This document shows, piece by piece, positions 11,217-21,421 of a DNA stretch of 64,000 nucleotides. The translations under genes were made by a program, and so were the position numbers. The stretch is from Parasponia andersonii (Eukaryota > Streptophyta > Magnoliopsida > Rosales > Cannabaceae). The DNA is taken from assembly GCA_002914805.1 (NCBI GenBank), contig JXTB01000115.1, positions 647,441-711,440 on the forward strand. The letters are read 5' to 3'. The stretch's first letter is position 1. The number at the start of each line of letters is the position of its first letter. Below the pieces are notes generated by a model. That model was not told the DNA's origin. It made no database searches and was given only the letters and a program-made list of their open reading frames with translations.

Positions 11217-12800
11217 TCACAATGCAACTTCCAATTGAAAGTTAAACAAATGAAGGTACTTCTCGTACATCTCTGACTCGAGTTCCCAAGTAGCCTTGTC
11301 TTTCTTGTGATATTCCCAAAGCACCTTAATAAGTTGAATCTCTCTGTTGTGAAGTGCCTTCAACTCTTTGCTAGCAAAAAAATAAGCTACTCTTCGTAGG
11401 ACAAATCTTCTTGGATCGGTACATGCACATACTGAATAATATGATATGGATCTAGTGTGTTCATCTTCAATATTGACACATGAAACACATTATGCACATG
11501 ACCTAACTAGGTAGGTAGACTCAAGTGATATGCCACTGGTCCAATCCTCTTAGTGATCTCAAAGAGACCAATATACCTTGGAGCAAGCTTACCTTTCACT
11601 CTTTCATAACATCACGCCTGAGAGTCACTTTTAAGAATACATAATCACCAGTATCGATCTCTATCTCACGCCTCTTAGGGTCAGCAAAACTCTTCTAGTG
11701 ACTCTGAATCTTTTTGAGTCTCTCTTGGATGTCCTCGATCTTCTTAGTAGTCTCCTCAATCAATTCTGGTCCAAAAGTAAAATACACTTTAGGTTCTGCC
11801 CAACACAAAGGCAATCTACATGGCCTCTCATATAGCATCTCATATGGAGCCACACACACATTGTTCTGGTAACTGTTATTGTAAGCAAATTCCACCAAAA
11901 GAAGATGATTATCCCAGTTTCCACCAATATCAAGTATGCAGCAACACAGCATGTCCTTAATAATTTGAATGGTCCTTTCAGATTGGCTATCTATTTCAGG
12001 ATGGTAAGCTGTACTAATATCCAACTACATACTAAACACTTTTTACAAGGCTCTCTAAAACTTAGATCTCTATCAAAAACTATGCTTGAAGGCACAACAT
12101 TCAAAGGTATGACATTCTCCACATATAGTTTACTGAGCTTAGTAACTGAGTAGTCTATCTAGATCGATATAAAGTGAGCACTTTTTATCAACTGATTGAC
12201 TATCACCCAGTCTGCATCATTCTTCCTTAAGGTCCTAGGCAAACTGGTCATGAAGTCTATCGTGATCTTGTCCCACTTTTACTCCAGAATAGGTAGGCTG
12301 AAGTAACTGAGCTGGCCTCTGGTGCTCAGCCTTGACTTGTTAATAAATCAAACACTAACCTACTATGGTAGCCATATTCTTCTTCATACCTTTTCACCAA
12401 TACTGTCTCATCAAATCTTAGTACATCTTAGTACTACCAGGATATACTGCGAAGCTCGATTTATGAGCCCCAGTTTGAATGGTTTCTCTAAGATTAATGC
12501 CATTAGCCATAACCAACTATCCACTGAAAAGTAAGAATCCTTGTCTATTGGTACTCCAACTATCTAACAATTCATCATTCTAAAGTTAGTTCTAGATTGT
12601 CCTCAACTCTTGGTCTTGCCACTGACTCTACTAAATAGTCTAGAGAAGTGATAGTGAAATCGTAATATTGCTGAGGTAAGCAACTGCTTCATTCTCAAAG
12701 TACTGTAAGTTGTAGTTTCCAATCCTAACTGAGTTCTTTCAATCTTCAAACACCAATGTAGCTAGTACACCACAATGTATTCTACTCATTGCATTAGCTA
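11217..12800 (-). pseudogene. Tekay integrase and C-terminal chromodomain, broken
   Basis: The best piece, 12024-11695, reads [15 protein letters not shown] (third catalytic E region) and [17 protein letters not shown], the integrase C-terminal half. Toward 11217 a frame gives LIKVLWEYHKKDKATWE then a tail ending at stop TGA 11217-11219; the ATWE-type motif is a chromodomain hallmark of this lineage, thought to direct insertion into heterochromatin. The upstream half (12025-12800) is frameshifted, with only scattered similarity. Not functional. Confidence 0.75.
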
Positions 12801-14100
12801 CAATGTTGCTCTTACCAGAATGATACTATAGGTTAAAGAAATAATCCTCCATATACTCAACATATCTTCGTTATCTCAAGTTCAGATCCTTCTAAGTAAA
12901 GAAATACTTCGAACTCTTATAATCGGAGAATATGTCAAACTTCATACCATACAAGTAACATCTCCAAATCTTTAATGCAAAGACCACTACTATAAGCTCT
13001 AGGTCATAGGTAGGATAGTTTCTCTCATTTGACTTCAACTGAGGTAAAGTGTTAGCCATTACTTGACCATATGTATCAAGACAAATCCCAAACCTATTTT
13101 TGAAGCATCGGTATACACCACATAAGGTTTGTTACTATCAAAAACAATAAGAACTAGAGAGGTCATCAAACTATATTTCAATCTGATAAAAGCCTCTTCA
13201 CTTTTGTGATCCCAAATATACCTGATATCCTTCCTAGTCAAATTCCTCAAAGGCAAACCAATTCTCGAGAAATCTTGCATAAAATGATGGTAATAGCCTG
13301 CCAAATTAAGAAAATTCTGTACCTCTGTCATATTTTTCTATCTTTCCTACTCTAGAACAGTTTTTATCTTAGTAAGATCGATTAAAATACCTCTGCAAGA
13401 AATCACATGACCCAAAAATTTCACTTTTCACATCCAAAAGTCTCACTTCAATTTCTTAGCATACAACTGATGATCTTTCAAAGCATTAAGTACTATTCCA
13501 AGATATTTTGCATGCTCTTCTCAAGTCTTAGAGTATACCATGAAGTCATCAAAGACAACAACCACAAAATGGTCCAAAAACAGCCTGAAAATCTGATTCA
13601 TAAGATCCATAAAAGCTATGAGAACATTCATTAAACCAAATTATATCACAAGAAACTCAAAGTAACCATATCGAGTTCTGAATGCTATCTTATGTAGAGT
13701 ATCATCTTATCTTCAATTGATGATAATTGGATCTCAACTCAATCTTGAAGAAGAATCTTGAACCACCGAGTTGATCAAACAATCTATCTATCTTTGGTAG
13801 AGGATACTTGTTCTTCACTGTCAATTGATTCAGCTTATTGTAGTCCACACAAAGCCTTATCGATCCATTAGCCTTCTTTGCAAACAAAACAGGAGTACCC
13901 CAAAGAGAAGTGCTACTACAAATGAAGCCTTTGGAAATCATATCATCCAACTGTTCTCTCAATTCTTCCATCTCTATAGACACCATGCGATAGGATGGAA
14001 TAGAAACTGGCTGAGCTCTAGGAGCTAGTTCAATATAGAACTTGATTACTCTATCTGGTTGTAACCCCAGTAAGTCTTCAGTAAACACCTCCGAATACTT
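12801..14100 (-). pseudogene. Tekay reverse transcriptase and RNase H, broken
   Basis: The N-terminal RT (14088-13702) is well kept: [32 protein letters not shown] and [18 protein letters not shown]. The catalytic box is visible in another frame near 13530-13560 as [10 protein letters not shown]. The RT connection and RNase H start are in 13331-13059 ([39 protein letters not shown]), with the first RNase H acid in YTDAS. Frameshifts at about 13700 and 13340 and stops downstream make it inactive. Confidence 0.85.
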
Positions 14101-14363
14101 ACATACTACCGAAATCTATAGGTCTTGATCATCTGTTCTCACCTCGCCATTAATGGCAAACAAGTTCCCATAACACTCGAGTCTCTTCCTTCCACCCATG
14201 CATGCTTTCAGAATAGGACTTGGCTTCAATGGACTCATTCTAGTTTCATAGATAATGGGATATCCATCACTAAGGAAAAGAGTCACTCACTTCGTATGAC
14301 AATCCACAATAGCTGGGTACTTAGATAACTAATCCATACCGAGTATCACATAATATTGTCTCA

Positions 14364-14600
14364 TCAATACATAATCAAATTAGCAAGCAACTTTTCATCA
14401 CCAACTATAAACCGACATGACTTATATACACTAGACACATCGGTTACTCCTCCGAAAAGTGTACCCAATATCAATACATCATCCAAATCAGAAAATTCTA
14501 ACCCCAATAGTTGGGCAAACAGTAAAGATATGAATGAATGGGATGCACTAGTATTAAACAAAATATATGCCCAAGAATATGAAATAAGGATTATACCATC
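14364..14600 (-). pseudogene. Tekay aspartic protease fragment with altered active site
   Basis: The open piece 14561-14364 begins MFNTSASHSFISLLFAQLLGLE. The catalytic triad that should read DTGAS is NTSAS, so the essential aspartate is gone. The following residues match the retroviral aspartyl protease fold of gypsy elements. It lies between the zinc-knuckle remnant and RT, as expected. Confidence 0.75.
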
Positions 14601-14639
14601 ATCAAAACCTTGGGCATTATAATCTGAGTGTTATCAGCT

Positions 14640-15900
14640 CTAGAAGAGCATAGGCTTGGCCAGTCACTTTGCCTTTTCCCTTATTGCCTCTCCCCTAACT
14701 AAGACGACTATTGTTGGATCCTAGAAAATGATTGCTATACCTTGACTCCCTATGGCTTGAGGAGTCTGAAAATTCTTAGTGTAACCATGAGAGCAGTATT
14801 GATATTAATAAGGCTAAGGAAGAGTAAAAGTCTGTGAGATACCTTGTGACTGTTGCGACCTTGCCTGAGTATTTTGATAAGAAATAGAATCTAATTAGTT
14901 CCTCTACAATCCTCTTTGAGAAAGAGGAGATTTCTATAAAAGAATCAGATACTTCTTCTGATGGCCTAGTTGGCCACAAAAAGAAACATCCTTTATAAGG
15001 ACTACCTCTGCCACTCTGCGAAGAACCATTACCATTTAAGCTTCCATTGTTTAGAGTACCCTGGGCTTCCTACTGCCCCTAATTTGTTATGATGACTTTC
15101 CTATCATTGCCTCAATGCTGCTTCCTCTTGGAATATATCCCTCTTCAATGGCTTCTACCTGCTAGACAATCACTACAATCTCAGGAAGTGTGTGAAAAGT
15201 CTGAATGCTAATTTTGTTAAAAATATTCCGATTCAAACGATACCTGAACTTAGCAACTTTGTACTTCTCATTAATACTTGGTCTAAAAACAATACTTGCC
15301 AACTCACTGAACTCTATTAAATACTCATTCATCATTCTATTACCTTAGATTAAAGTCCCAAATCGACTCATAACTTCATCTTGTTAGTTTTTATTGGCAT
15401 GTTGGGCTATGAAAATCCATTCAAAGTCCTCCCAGGTTAGGCCTATCACATCTTACATCTATTCTACTACCTCCCACTAGTGAATGGAACTCCATGTCAG
15501 ATGGGTAATGATGAAAACTGCCAAAAACTCTATTGGAGTATCAATAGCCCTAAAATGCCTCTCTATCTCATGCAACCAAGTAATCGTCGTGAAAGGTTCT
15601 GGTCTTCCATCATACTAACTTGGTTGGAAGTGTATGAACCACTGGAGGTGATCGAACTGATTTAACTAATGTTCTCTCAGAGCTGGAGGTTGATAGTCTA
15701 GATTGCTCATCTAAGCAAATGCCTACTATATTGCCTCGATTAGATGAGTGAAATTTGGACAATGAGGAGGTTTAGTACCCAATTATTGCCTCCAGAACTT
15801 TTCTTGTAGGTATCCTTGAAAGTCTAAAACAATATATCAAGCTATTAGTGAGATAATAATGCATGCTTGTTATAAAAACAACTTCAATCTAGTTTAATGG
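14640..15900 (-). pseudogene. Tekay gag, broken
   Basis: On the minus strand, scattered frames show retrotransposon gag: GRPEPFTTITWLHEIERHF near 15620-15560, then WEDFEWIF and FSELASIVFRPS nearer 15440-15300. A zinc-knuckle remnant reads FCGQLGHQKKY near 14990-14950, with the outer cysteines lost. Many stops and at least one frameshift. Gag is the least preserved part of this element. Confidence 0.65.
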
Positions 15901-15926
15901 TGATATATCTAGACTATTAAACTCAA

Positions 15927-15938
15927 GCTCTGATACCA
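15927..15938 (-). other. Primer-binding site (initiator tRNA-Met type)
   Basis: On the minus strand it reads TGGTATCAGAGC, complementary to the 3' end of plant initiator tRNA-Met and the common primer site in plant LTR retrotransposons. It lies 7 bases from the inner end of the right LTR. Confidence 0.85.
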
Positions 15939-15945
15939 GAATTTT

Positions 15946-17668
15946 TATCACGAACCAAAATCCAGGCCAATAATAGAAAAGGAATTTTACTAAGGTGAAA
16001 AATTCCTTGATTTATTTTAAAATGGTCTGAAAAGTTTCAATTTTAAAAGAGTCAATTTAAATAAAGTATTTGAATTTCATCCCGTGAACCTCTTGCATAT
16101 TTCATATACACTATTAAATATAGATCGAATAATGATTGAAAAACGTAGATCAAAATTTAAGTCTAACCATGATTATCATCCACAACAAATGTCAAAAACC
16201 AAAATGGCATACATAAGTTTACAAATAATGTATAAAGTAATAATTTTAGTTCAATGCTAATAAAAAATCCAAACAACCTAAACATCATAACAACAAACTT
16301 TTAGTATTACTAAGATAATGAATTATAATCACAGATGGCCTCTTAATTCATTTGATCATCAAGATCGCATTGAACACCACCTGAGGAAGGAAGGTGAGGG
16401 GTGAGCATAAAATGCTCTATAGAAAAATAGTTACCTCGAAGGAAAATAATTTAGTGATGGAAAGTGTCTACATGATTAGTTTAAATCCAAAACATATATA
16501 TATATAATCCAAACTGGCAATCTATATATATATATATATATTTAAATTAGTATAATCAAAACCATTTAATTCATATAAACATGATGCAAATCAACCCATA
16601 TCCATGAGGTCATATCCTTTCATCTGTGGAAATCTAAGATAGTGGTACTAAGTGTACCTAATAGCCTGCCTGACACCCAAGCCCATATCCGGAGGGGACA
16701 CTAATGTGTTGCCTTCCAAACTTGGAAGGACAACCGAATTGCCTACGACTGTCAAATAGGGAGGTAATTAAAAGAAACAAAACCCGTGTGGGTTTACGAA
16801 CTCTACACTAATGGTAGGGCATATAGTGCCACACTGTAAACCCATGATGTTAATATGATACTCATGTATAATCCTATAATATATACAATATAAAACTGAA
16901 ATGTCAAAACTACCGTGCTCTGGTTTTTCTATAAAATAAGCATATTAGGTCTTATAGAAAAACAGGCAACATAATGACCCTATTTTTAATATACCCCAAA
17001 ATAAATGCACTTAGAAAAGTCTCAAAGTAATATAATATATATCATACAATCAAATTCTATCACAGATATTCAAATAGTTATAAAATCACATTTGTTTTCA
17101 TATATTACAGAAAATAAGTTTTATTCAAAATGATATTAAATAGATAACTGAATCCCTACCTCACTAGAATAATGATATCGTACTATTATATCCTCAACAT
17201 GTCGTTAGACGATCACTCGGAGGATCGCGAACCAAATCCAAGCCCTTGATCGTTCTCTTGTGAAAATCAACTTCTCAACGGAGCTTCAAATCCACAAACT
17301 GATCTCTTCACTGATTTATTTGGACAGGTTATCTCATGACTAGATCACGAAAGGAGGCGGCTTCAGTGTCTCAGCCTCCTTCGGCTGAGAATGGGCGAGA
17401 GAATAGAGAGTGATGCATCTGGAGGGAGAGAAAAGAGAGAGAGAGAGGGAGAGAAAAATAAGGGTCAAGTGGCCTTTGAATGAGGACTGTACAATTTTTT
17501 AAAAATTACACAAAAATCCCAAAATTTTCAAAATCCTCTTACTTTAGTCCCTCAAAAATTATATTTTAGTCCCTAATTCTTAAAACTTTTGCAACTTAGT
17601 CACTCTATTAAGTAATCTGAAAGTCATTAAAATGACCAAAATATCGCTTGAAATTTTGGGGTTTTACA
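15946..17668 (-). repeat. Tekay 5' LTR, complete
   Basis: Runs from TATCACG (a decayed TGTCACG) to GTTTTACA, 1723 bp. On the element's strand it begins TGTAAAACCCC and ends in CGTGATA before the primer site. Contains (TA)n near 16495-16545 and a GA-rich patch at 17400-17455 that reads CT-rich on the coding strand, likely the leader. Confidence 0.8.
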
Positions 17669-17805
17669 ATCCACACTTGAAAATAATCTCCGGTTACTCG
17701 TCAAGAATTTGATTGCCAAAATTCAAACCATAGGAAAAGTTAACTACCATAAATGAGAGGGACCAAATGTGCTAATAACTTTATTTAATATATATTTACT
17801 GTGTC

Positions 17806-17965
17806 GCTAACTGGGGTTAGCTCAGTTGGTCCAAGGCTTGAGGGATGTGTGTGTTAATTTGGGGGGGTCAGGAGTTCAAATCTCAGTAGAGTGTGTGTGT
17901 GTTATTTTTCTTTAAATTTGTAGTAAGTGGTGATCATTAGTTAAGCCCCATTTTTTAAAAAATAT
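17806..17965 (+). mobile_element. tRNA-derived SINE with target-site duplications
   Basis: A box-A-like GGTTAGCTCAGTTGG (about 17815-17829) and box-B-like GAGTTCAAATCTC (about 17872-17884), with a spacer, give an internal RNA polymerase III promoter as in a tRNA. A tRNA-unrelated tail rich in T and TA follows. Flanks repeat ATATATTTACTGTGTC on both sides (ending at 17805 and at about 17982), a duplication of about 16 bp. It resembles short plant SINEs; the family is not identified. The 3' boundary is uncertain by a few bases because the tail merges with TA-rich flank. Confidence 0.75.
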
Positions 17966-17983
17966 ATATATATTTACTGTGTC

Positions 17984-18660
17984 CTCTAAATGTCTATTAG
18001 CTAGTTTGCGGCACTCCTGTATTGTACATAAATATTTAGTTTATACTCTCTCTAGATTAATTAGTTCATACATTATTGATAAGCACACATGACTTATATT
18101 GAATAGTGAAATATGACTTGGGATCTTTGGAATATCAAGTTATGACCACAGATTTTTAAATGACCATGATATCTGCATACACAAAAATATATGTGTATGT
18201 AGATGTATATGTAATATATACATACATATATATATATATTAAAGTTAAAATAATGATTACAAGAAAGGAAAAAATAATTAATCAAAGTAAGATTCATCTT
18301 ACATTTTCTAATAAAGAAAAATATATGAACTTAGAAACATATATAGATAATCTAGCAAAAATACTTTATCCAAAGTCAATGACATAAAATAGTCAAGAAA
18401 AATAAATTAATAAATTATAAATAAGTAAAGAAGAAACACCAAATTTATTCAATTAATGACATGATATTGAAATTTAAAAAAAAAAAAGCAAAAGTAGAAA
18501 AGTTCAACTTAGCAGGTAATAAATAGGTTACCCATCATATAAAATCATAAATGACTATACTTACATGTAAACATCAAAATAATATATATACATATATCTG
18601 TAATATAAATTTTATAAAAAGAACTTTCCAAAAAACCAAAACTTATAATTATAAAGAATA
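17984..18660. other. AT-rich intergenic DNA, nothing recognised
   Basis: No ORF above background. Contains a TATA/ATGTA-rich tract at 18180-18240 whose overlapping open frames (18094-18387) are low-complexity shadows. I see no gene, RNA or repeat I can name. Confidence 0.5.
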
Positions 18661-19468
18661 TCATGACACATAAGTGTGCTCTATGAAAACGCACGTGAAA
18701 AAATTCTCCCTCTCTCCTTCTTGATCTACCATTCTCTCTTTCTCTCTCTCTCCTAGCTCTGGCCGAACACCACCATGGGCCACCTCGACCTACGTCAACC
18801 AGTTCTCCTACTCAAACTGCCAAGCTGCCGTCACTAGACAAAGGAACTTGGGTCGTCGCGCGCGCACAACGAAGAGAATTGCCGACTTTCTTTACTTAAG
18901 TTGGACCAATTCTGATCAGTCTACTGCTTGGAATCAACTATCCAAAGCCAAATGAATAATATCCCTAACCCTTCCCAAGGTAATTTTGCTCTAATGACGA
19001 GAAAATTAGAGAAGAAGATGAGTATGCTATTTTGAAGCTTTTTAGTTGTATGGTCATTTTTCAATCCAGTTATCAAATTGGGTTTTTGTTGTCATTTTTC
19101 AGGCTCACACAAACACGTTGAGGTTGAGAAACGATCTTCGACATTTTACGTCACTATATTTGCAATCCAACACAACATCCGAGGTCAATGGGCTCGAAAA
19201 TTATCTTATTTTACGTGTCAAGAATAAGATATTACTTCAGATCCAAATTGGACAAATTATTTACCTCCAATAGTTATTTTCAATGTACTGGATATAGTCA
19301 TGGTCTACGTTTCACTGTTTTAAGGCTCATTTGGAAATGTTCTCCTGCAAAAGAGGGAGAATCGAAGCTCCTAAATGCTCCTAGTCCTTCTCACTGGTCA
19401 TCGAGAGGGATACTACTAGTACCCATTAGCTAAGTATAGCTATCTCGGTAATGTAGGAATTTAGGTAC
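18661..19468 (+). repeat. Possible chromovirus LTR fragment left of the copia insertion
   Basis: A CT-rich stretch (18705-18755) followed by a GC-richer patch (18760-18890) and then AT-rich DNA looks like the leader part of the Tekay-type LTRs in this window, here in plus orientation. The sequence appears to continue on the other side of the copia element from 24549. No LTR ends were found, so this is a weak call. It carries no convincing ORF. Confidence 0.35.
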
Positions 19469-19473
19469 GATTT
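19469..19473. repeat. Target-site duplication, left copy
   Basis: GATTT immediately left of the copia LTR; the identical GATTT lies at 24544-24548 immediately right of the other LTR. This fixes both ends of the element. Confidence 0.9.
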
Positions 19474-19992
19474 TATTGGAAAGTGAAACAAACTTTATTA
19501 TTTACTCAAATACTTTTACAAGAGAAAATTCTCAACTTCACTCTTCAAGCTCACTCACTCACTCACTAGAAGCTATGCTTCTTTCTCTCTTCTCTTTACT
19601 CTTAGAAGCTTTGCTTCTTACTTGATGCTTAGAACTCAAATAGGGAGGGGTATTTATACTACATGAGAAACAATGAGAACCACACAAATAAATAATTACA
19701 AAAATCCTTAAACCACACATATTTTCTTCTACACACTTCTAATAATAATCAAATAATTCACATGTAAAAAGCTAATATCCACCTAACACTAGAAGATTCT
19801 AGGTGGAAGGCTTCTTTAATTTGGACTTGGGCTAACTCCAACTTATTGGGCCTCATGTTGATGGGCTTAAATATTTCTTATGGGCTTAAATAAGTTTATT
19901 TTCAACACCCCTTGGGCTAACTCCAACTTATTGGGCCTCATGTTGATGGGCTTAAATATTTCTTATGGGCTTAAATAAGTTTATTTTCAACA
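19474..19992 (-). repeat. Copia copy 1 3' LTR with internal tandem duplication
   Basis: Matches 24100-24543 through most of its length. It contains two tandem units of about 85 bp, ending at 19907 and 19992, each starting near CTTGGGCTAACTCC and ending TTTTCAACA. The other LTR has only one such unit but carries about 30 extra bases just before it (about 24450-24480). Confidence 0.9.
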
Positions 19993-21420
19993 CCCCCCCT
20001 AAAACTTGTTTTATAATACCAAGTAAATTTCTTAATCTTGTAAAGTCTTCAAACTTGAGTGGCTTGGTGAAAATATCAGCAATCTGATCATGTGATCTCA
20101 CATACTCCAATTGTACTTCATTGTTTGCAACACCTTCTCTTATGTAATGATAGCGAGTATCGATATGCTTACTTCGGTCATAAAACACTGGATTTTTAGC
20201 CAAAGCTATTGCTGACTTATTGTCAATACAAATCTCCGTTGGCTCCTTTTGAGGCATGTTTAACTCTTTCAACAACATTCTTAGCCAGATTGCATGACTA
20301 ACACATGACGTAGCAGCTACATACTCAGCGTCGCATGTTGAAAGGGTGACAATCGGTTGTTTCTTAGATACCCAGGTGAAAGCAGTTTCTCCCATGAAAA
20401 ACACAATACCAGTTGTGCTTTTTCGATCATCAGTATCTCCGGCCCAATCACTATCACTGTAACCAACGAGTTTGTAATCATTAGAAACTGAATAGAATAA
20501 GCCAAGATTGATCATACCTTTTAGGTAACAGAGAATTCTCTTTGCAGCTTTGAAGTGAGTAGTTGTTGGAGTTTCCATGTAACGACTCACTGGTCCAGTT
20601 GCATAGAGAATATCGGGCCTTGTACATATCAAGTACCTAAGGCATCCAACAAGGCTCTCAAAAAGTGTTGGATCCACCTTTTCTGCTTCATCATCTTTGA
20701 ATAATTTTATTCCATACTCCACTGGTGTACTTATTGGCTTGCAATCATCCATATTGAACTTCTTCAGGATCTTTTTTGTATAATTTTCTTGGGAGATAAA
20801 GATGCCTTCTTCCTTTCGCTTGACCTCTATGCCGAGGTAATATGCCATAAGTCCGATGTCTGTCATTTCAAACTCATGCGTCATTACTCTCTTGAATTCG
20901 TTAAACATCCTTAGACTACTTCCAGTGAATATGAGATCATCCATATACAAGCATACGACCAAAATATCTTCATCTTTAGTCTTAACATAGAGAGCATGTT
21001 CATAAGGGCACTTAATGAATCCATTCTCTTGGAAATATTTGTCAACTCGGTTGTTTAATGCTCTTGGTGCTTGCTTTAGACCGTAAAGAGCCTTCTTCAG
21101 CTTCAAAACCTTATCTTTATACTATTTCATCTCATAACCCAATGGTTGTTGGATATAAACCTCTTCTTCAAGAACTCCATTTAGAAATACGGACTTTACA
21201 TCTATCTGATGAATCTTCCATTTGTTCTGAGCAGCAAGAGAAATAATTAGTCTTATAGTTTCCAATAGTGCAACAGGAGCGAATACCTCGTCGTAGTCAA
21301 TGCCGGCTCTTTGACTATAGCCTTTCACGACTAGCCTTGCTTTGTATCTTTCTACCTCTCCATTGGCATTTTTCTTCATCTTGTACACCCATTTTACACC
21401 GATAGCTTTATGACCTTTAG
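19952..21420 (-). pseudogene. Copia copy 1 reverse transcriptase and RNase H
   Basis: The RT starts near 21420 (GHKAIGVKWVYKMKKNANG, RYKARLVVKGYSQRAG) and continues through 21122, where an in-frame TAG occurs; the same frame goes on with LKKALYGLKQAPRA. The catalytic box is LYMDDLIFTG near 20945. RNase H follows with GYSDSDWAGDTDDRKSTTG, LSTCDAEYVAA and IDNKSAIALAKNP, then HIDTRYHYIRE. The reading frame lacks a stop at the end of RNase H and runs through the polypurine tract into the LTR, ending at 19952. About 490 codons remain. One in-frame stop makes it formally dead, but it is nearly intact otherwise. Confidence 0.9.
19993..20000 (-). other. Polypurine tract of copia copy 1
   Basis: On the minus strand AGGGGGGG immediately precedes the 3' LTR start TGTTGAAAATAAAC. 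This primes plus-strand DNA synthesis. Confidence 0.85.
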
Positions 21421-21421
21421 N
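21421..21421. other. Single N: assembly gap inside copia copy 1
   Basis: The only undetermined base in the window. Compared with copia copy 2, about 515 bp between the integrase C-terminal part and the RT start (42985-43501 in copy 2) is missing exactly here, so the N stands for an unresolved or collapsed segment and not a single unknown base. Confidence 0.8.

Larger units (their letters stand above)
9985..17668 (-). mobile_element. Tekay-type chromovirus (Ty3/gypsy) with truncated left LTR
   Basis: The right LTR is complete (15946-17668). The left LTR (9985-11159) matches its right two-thirds and is cut at 9985 by the Athila LTR. On the minus strand the order is LTR, primer-binding site, gag with zinc-knuckle remnant, protease, RT, RNase H, integrase, C-terminal chromodomain, polypurine tract, LTR. 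The chromodomain and LTR start TGTAAAACCCC are typical of the Tekay/Del lineage. All coding parts carry stops. The left target-site duplication cannot be seen because the LTR end would be on the far side of the Athila insertion. Confidence 0.85.

Noticed and set aside
11905-12534. Plus-strand frames over the Tekay element
   Set aside because: Antisense to the integrase region of a minus-strand element; no independent support.
18094-18387. Tyrosine/isoleucine-rich frames on both strands
   Set aside because: Produced by the ATGTATATA-type repeat at 18180-18240.
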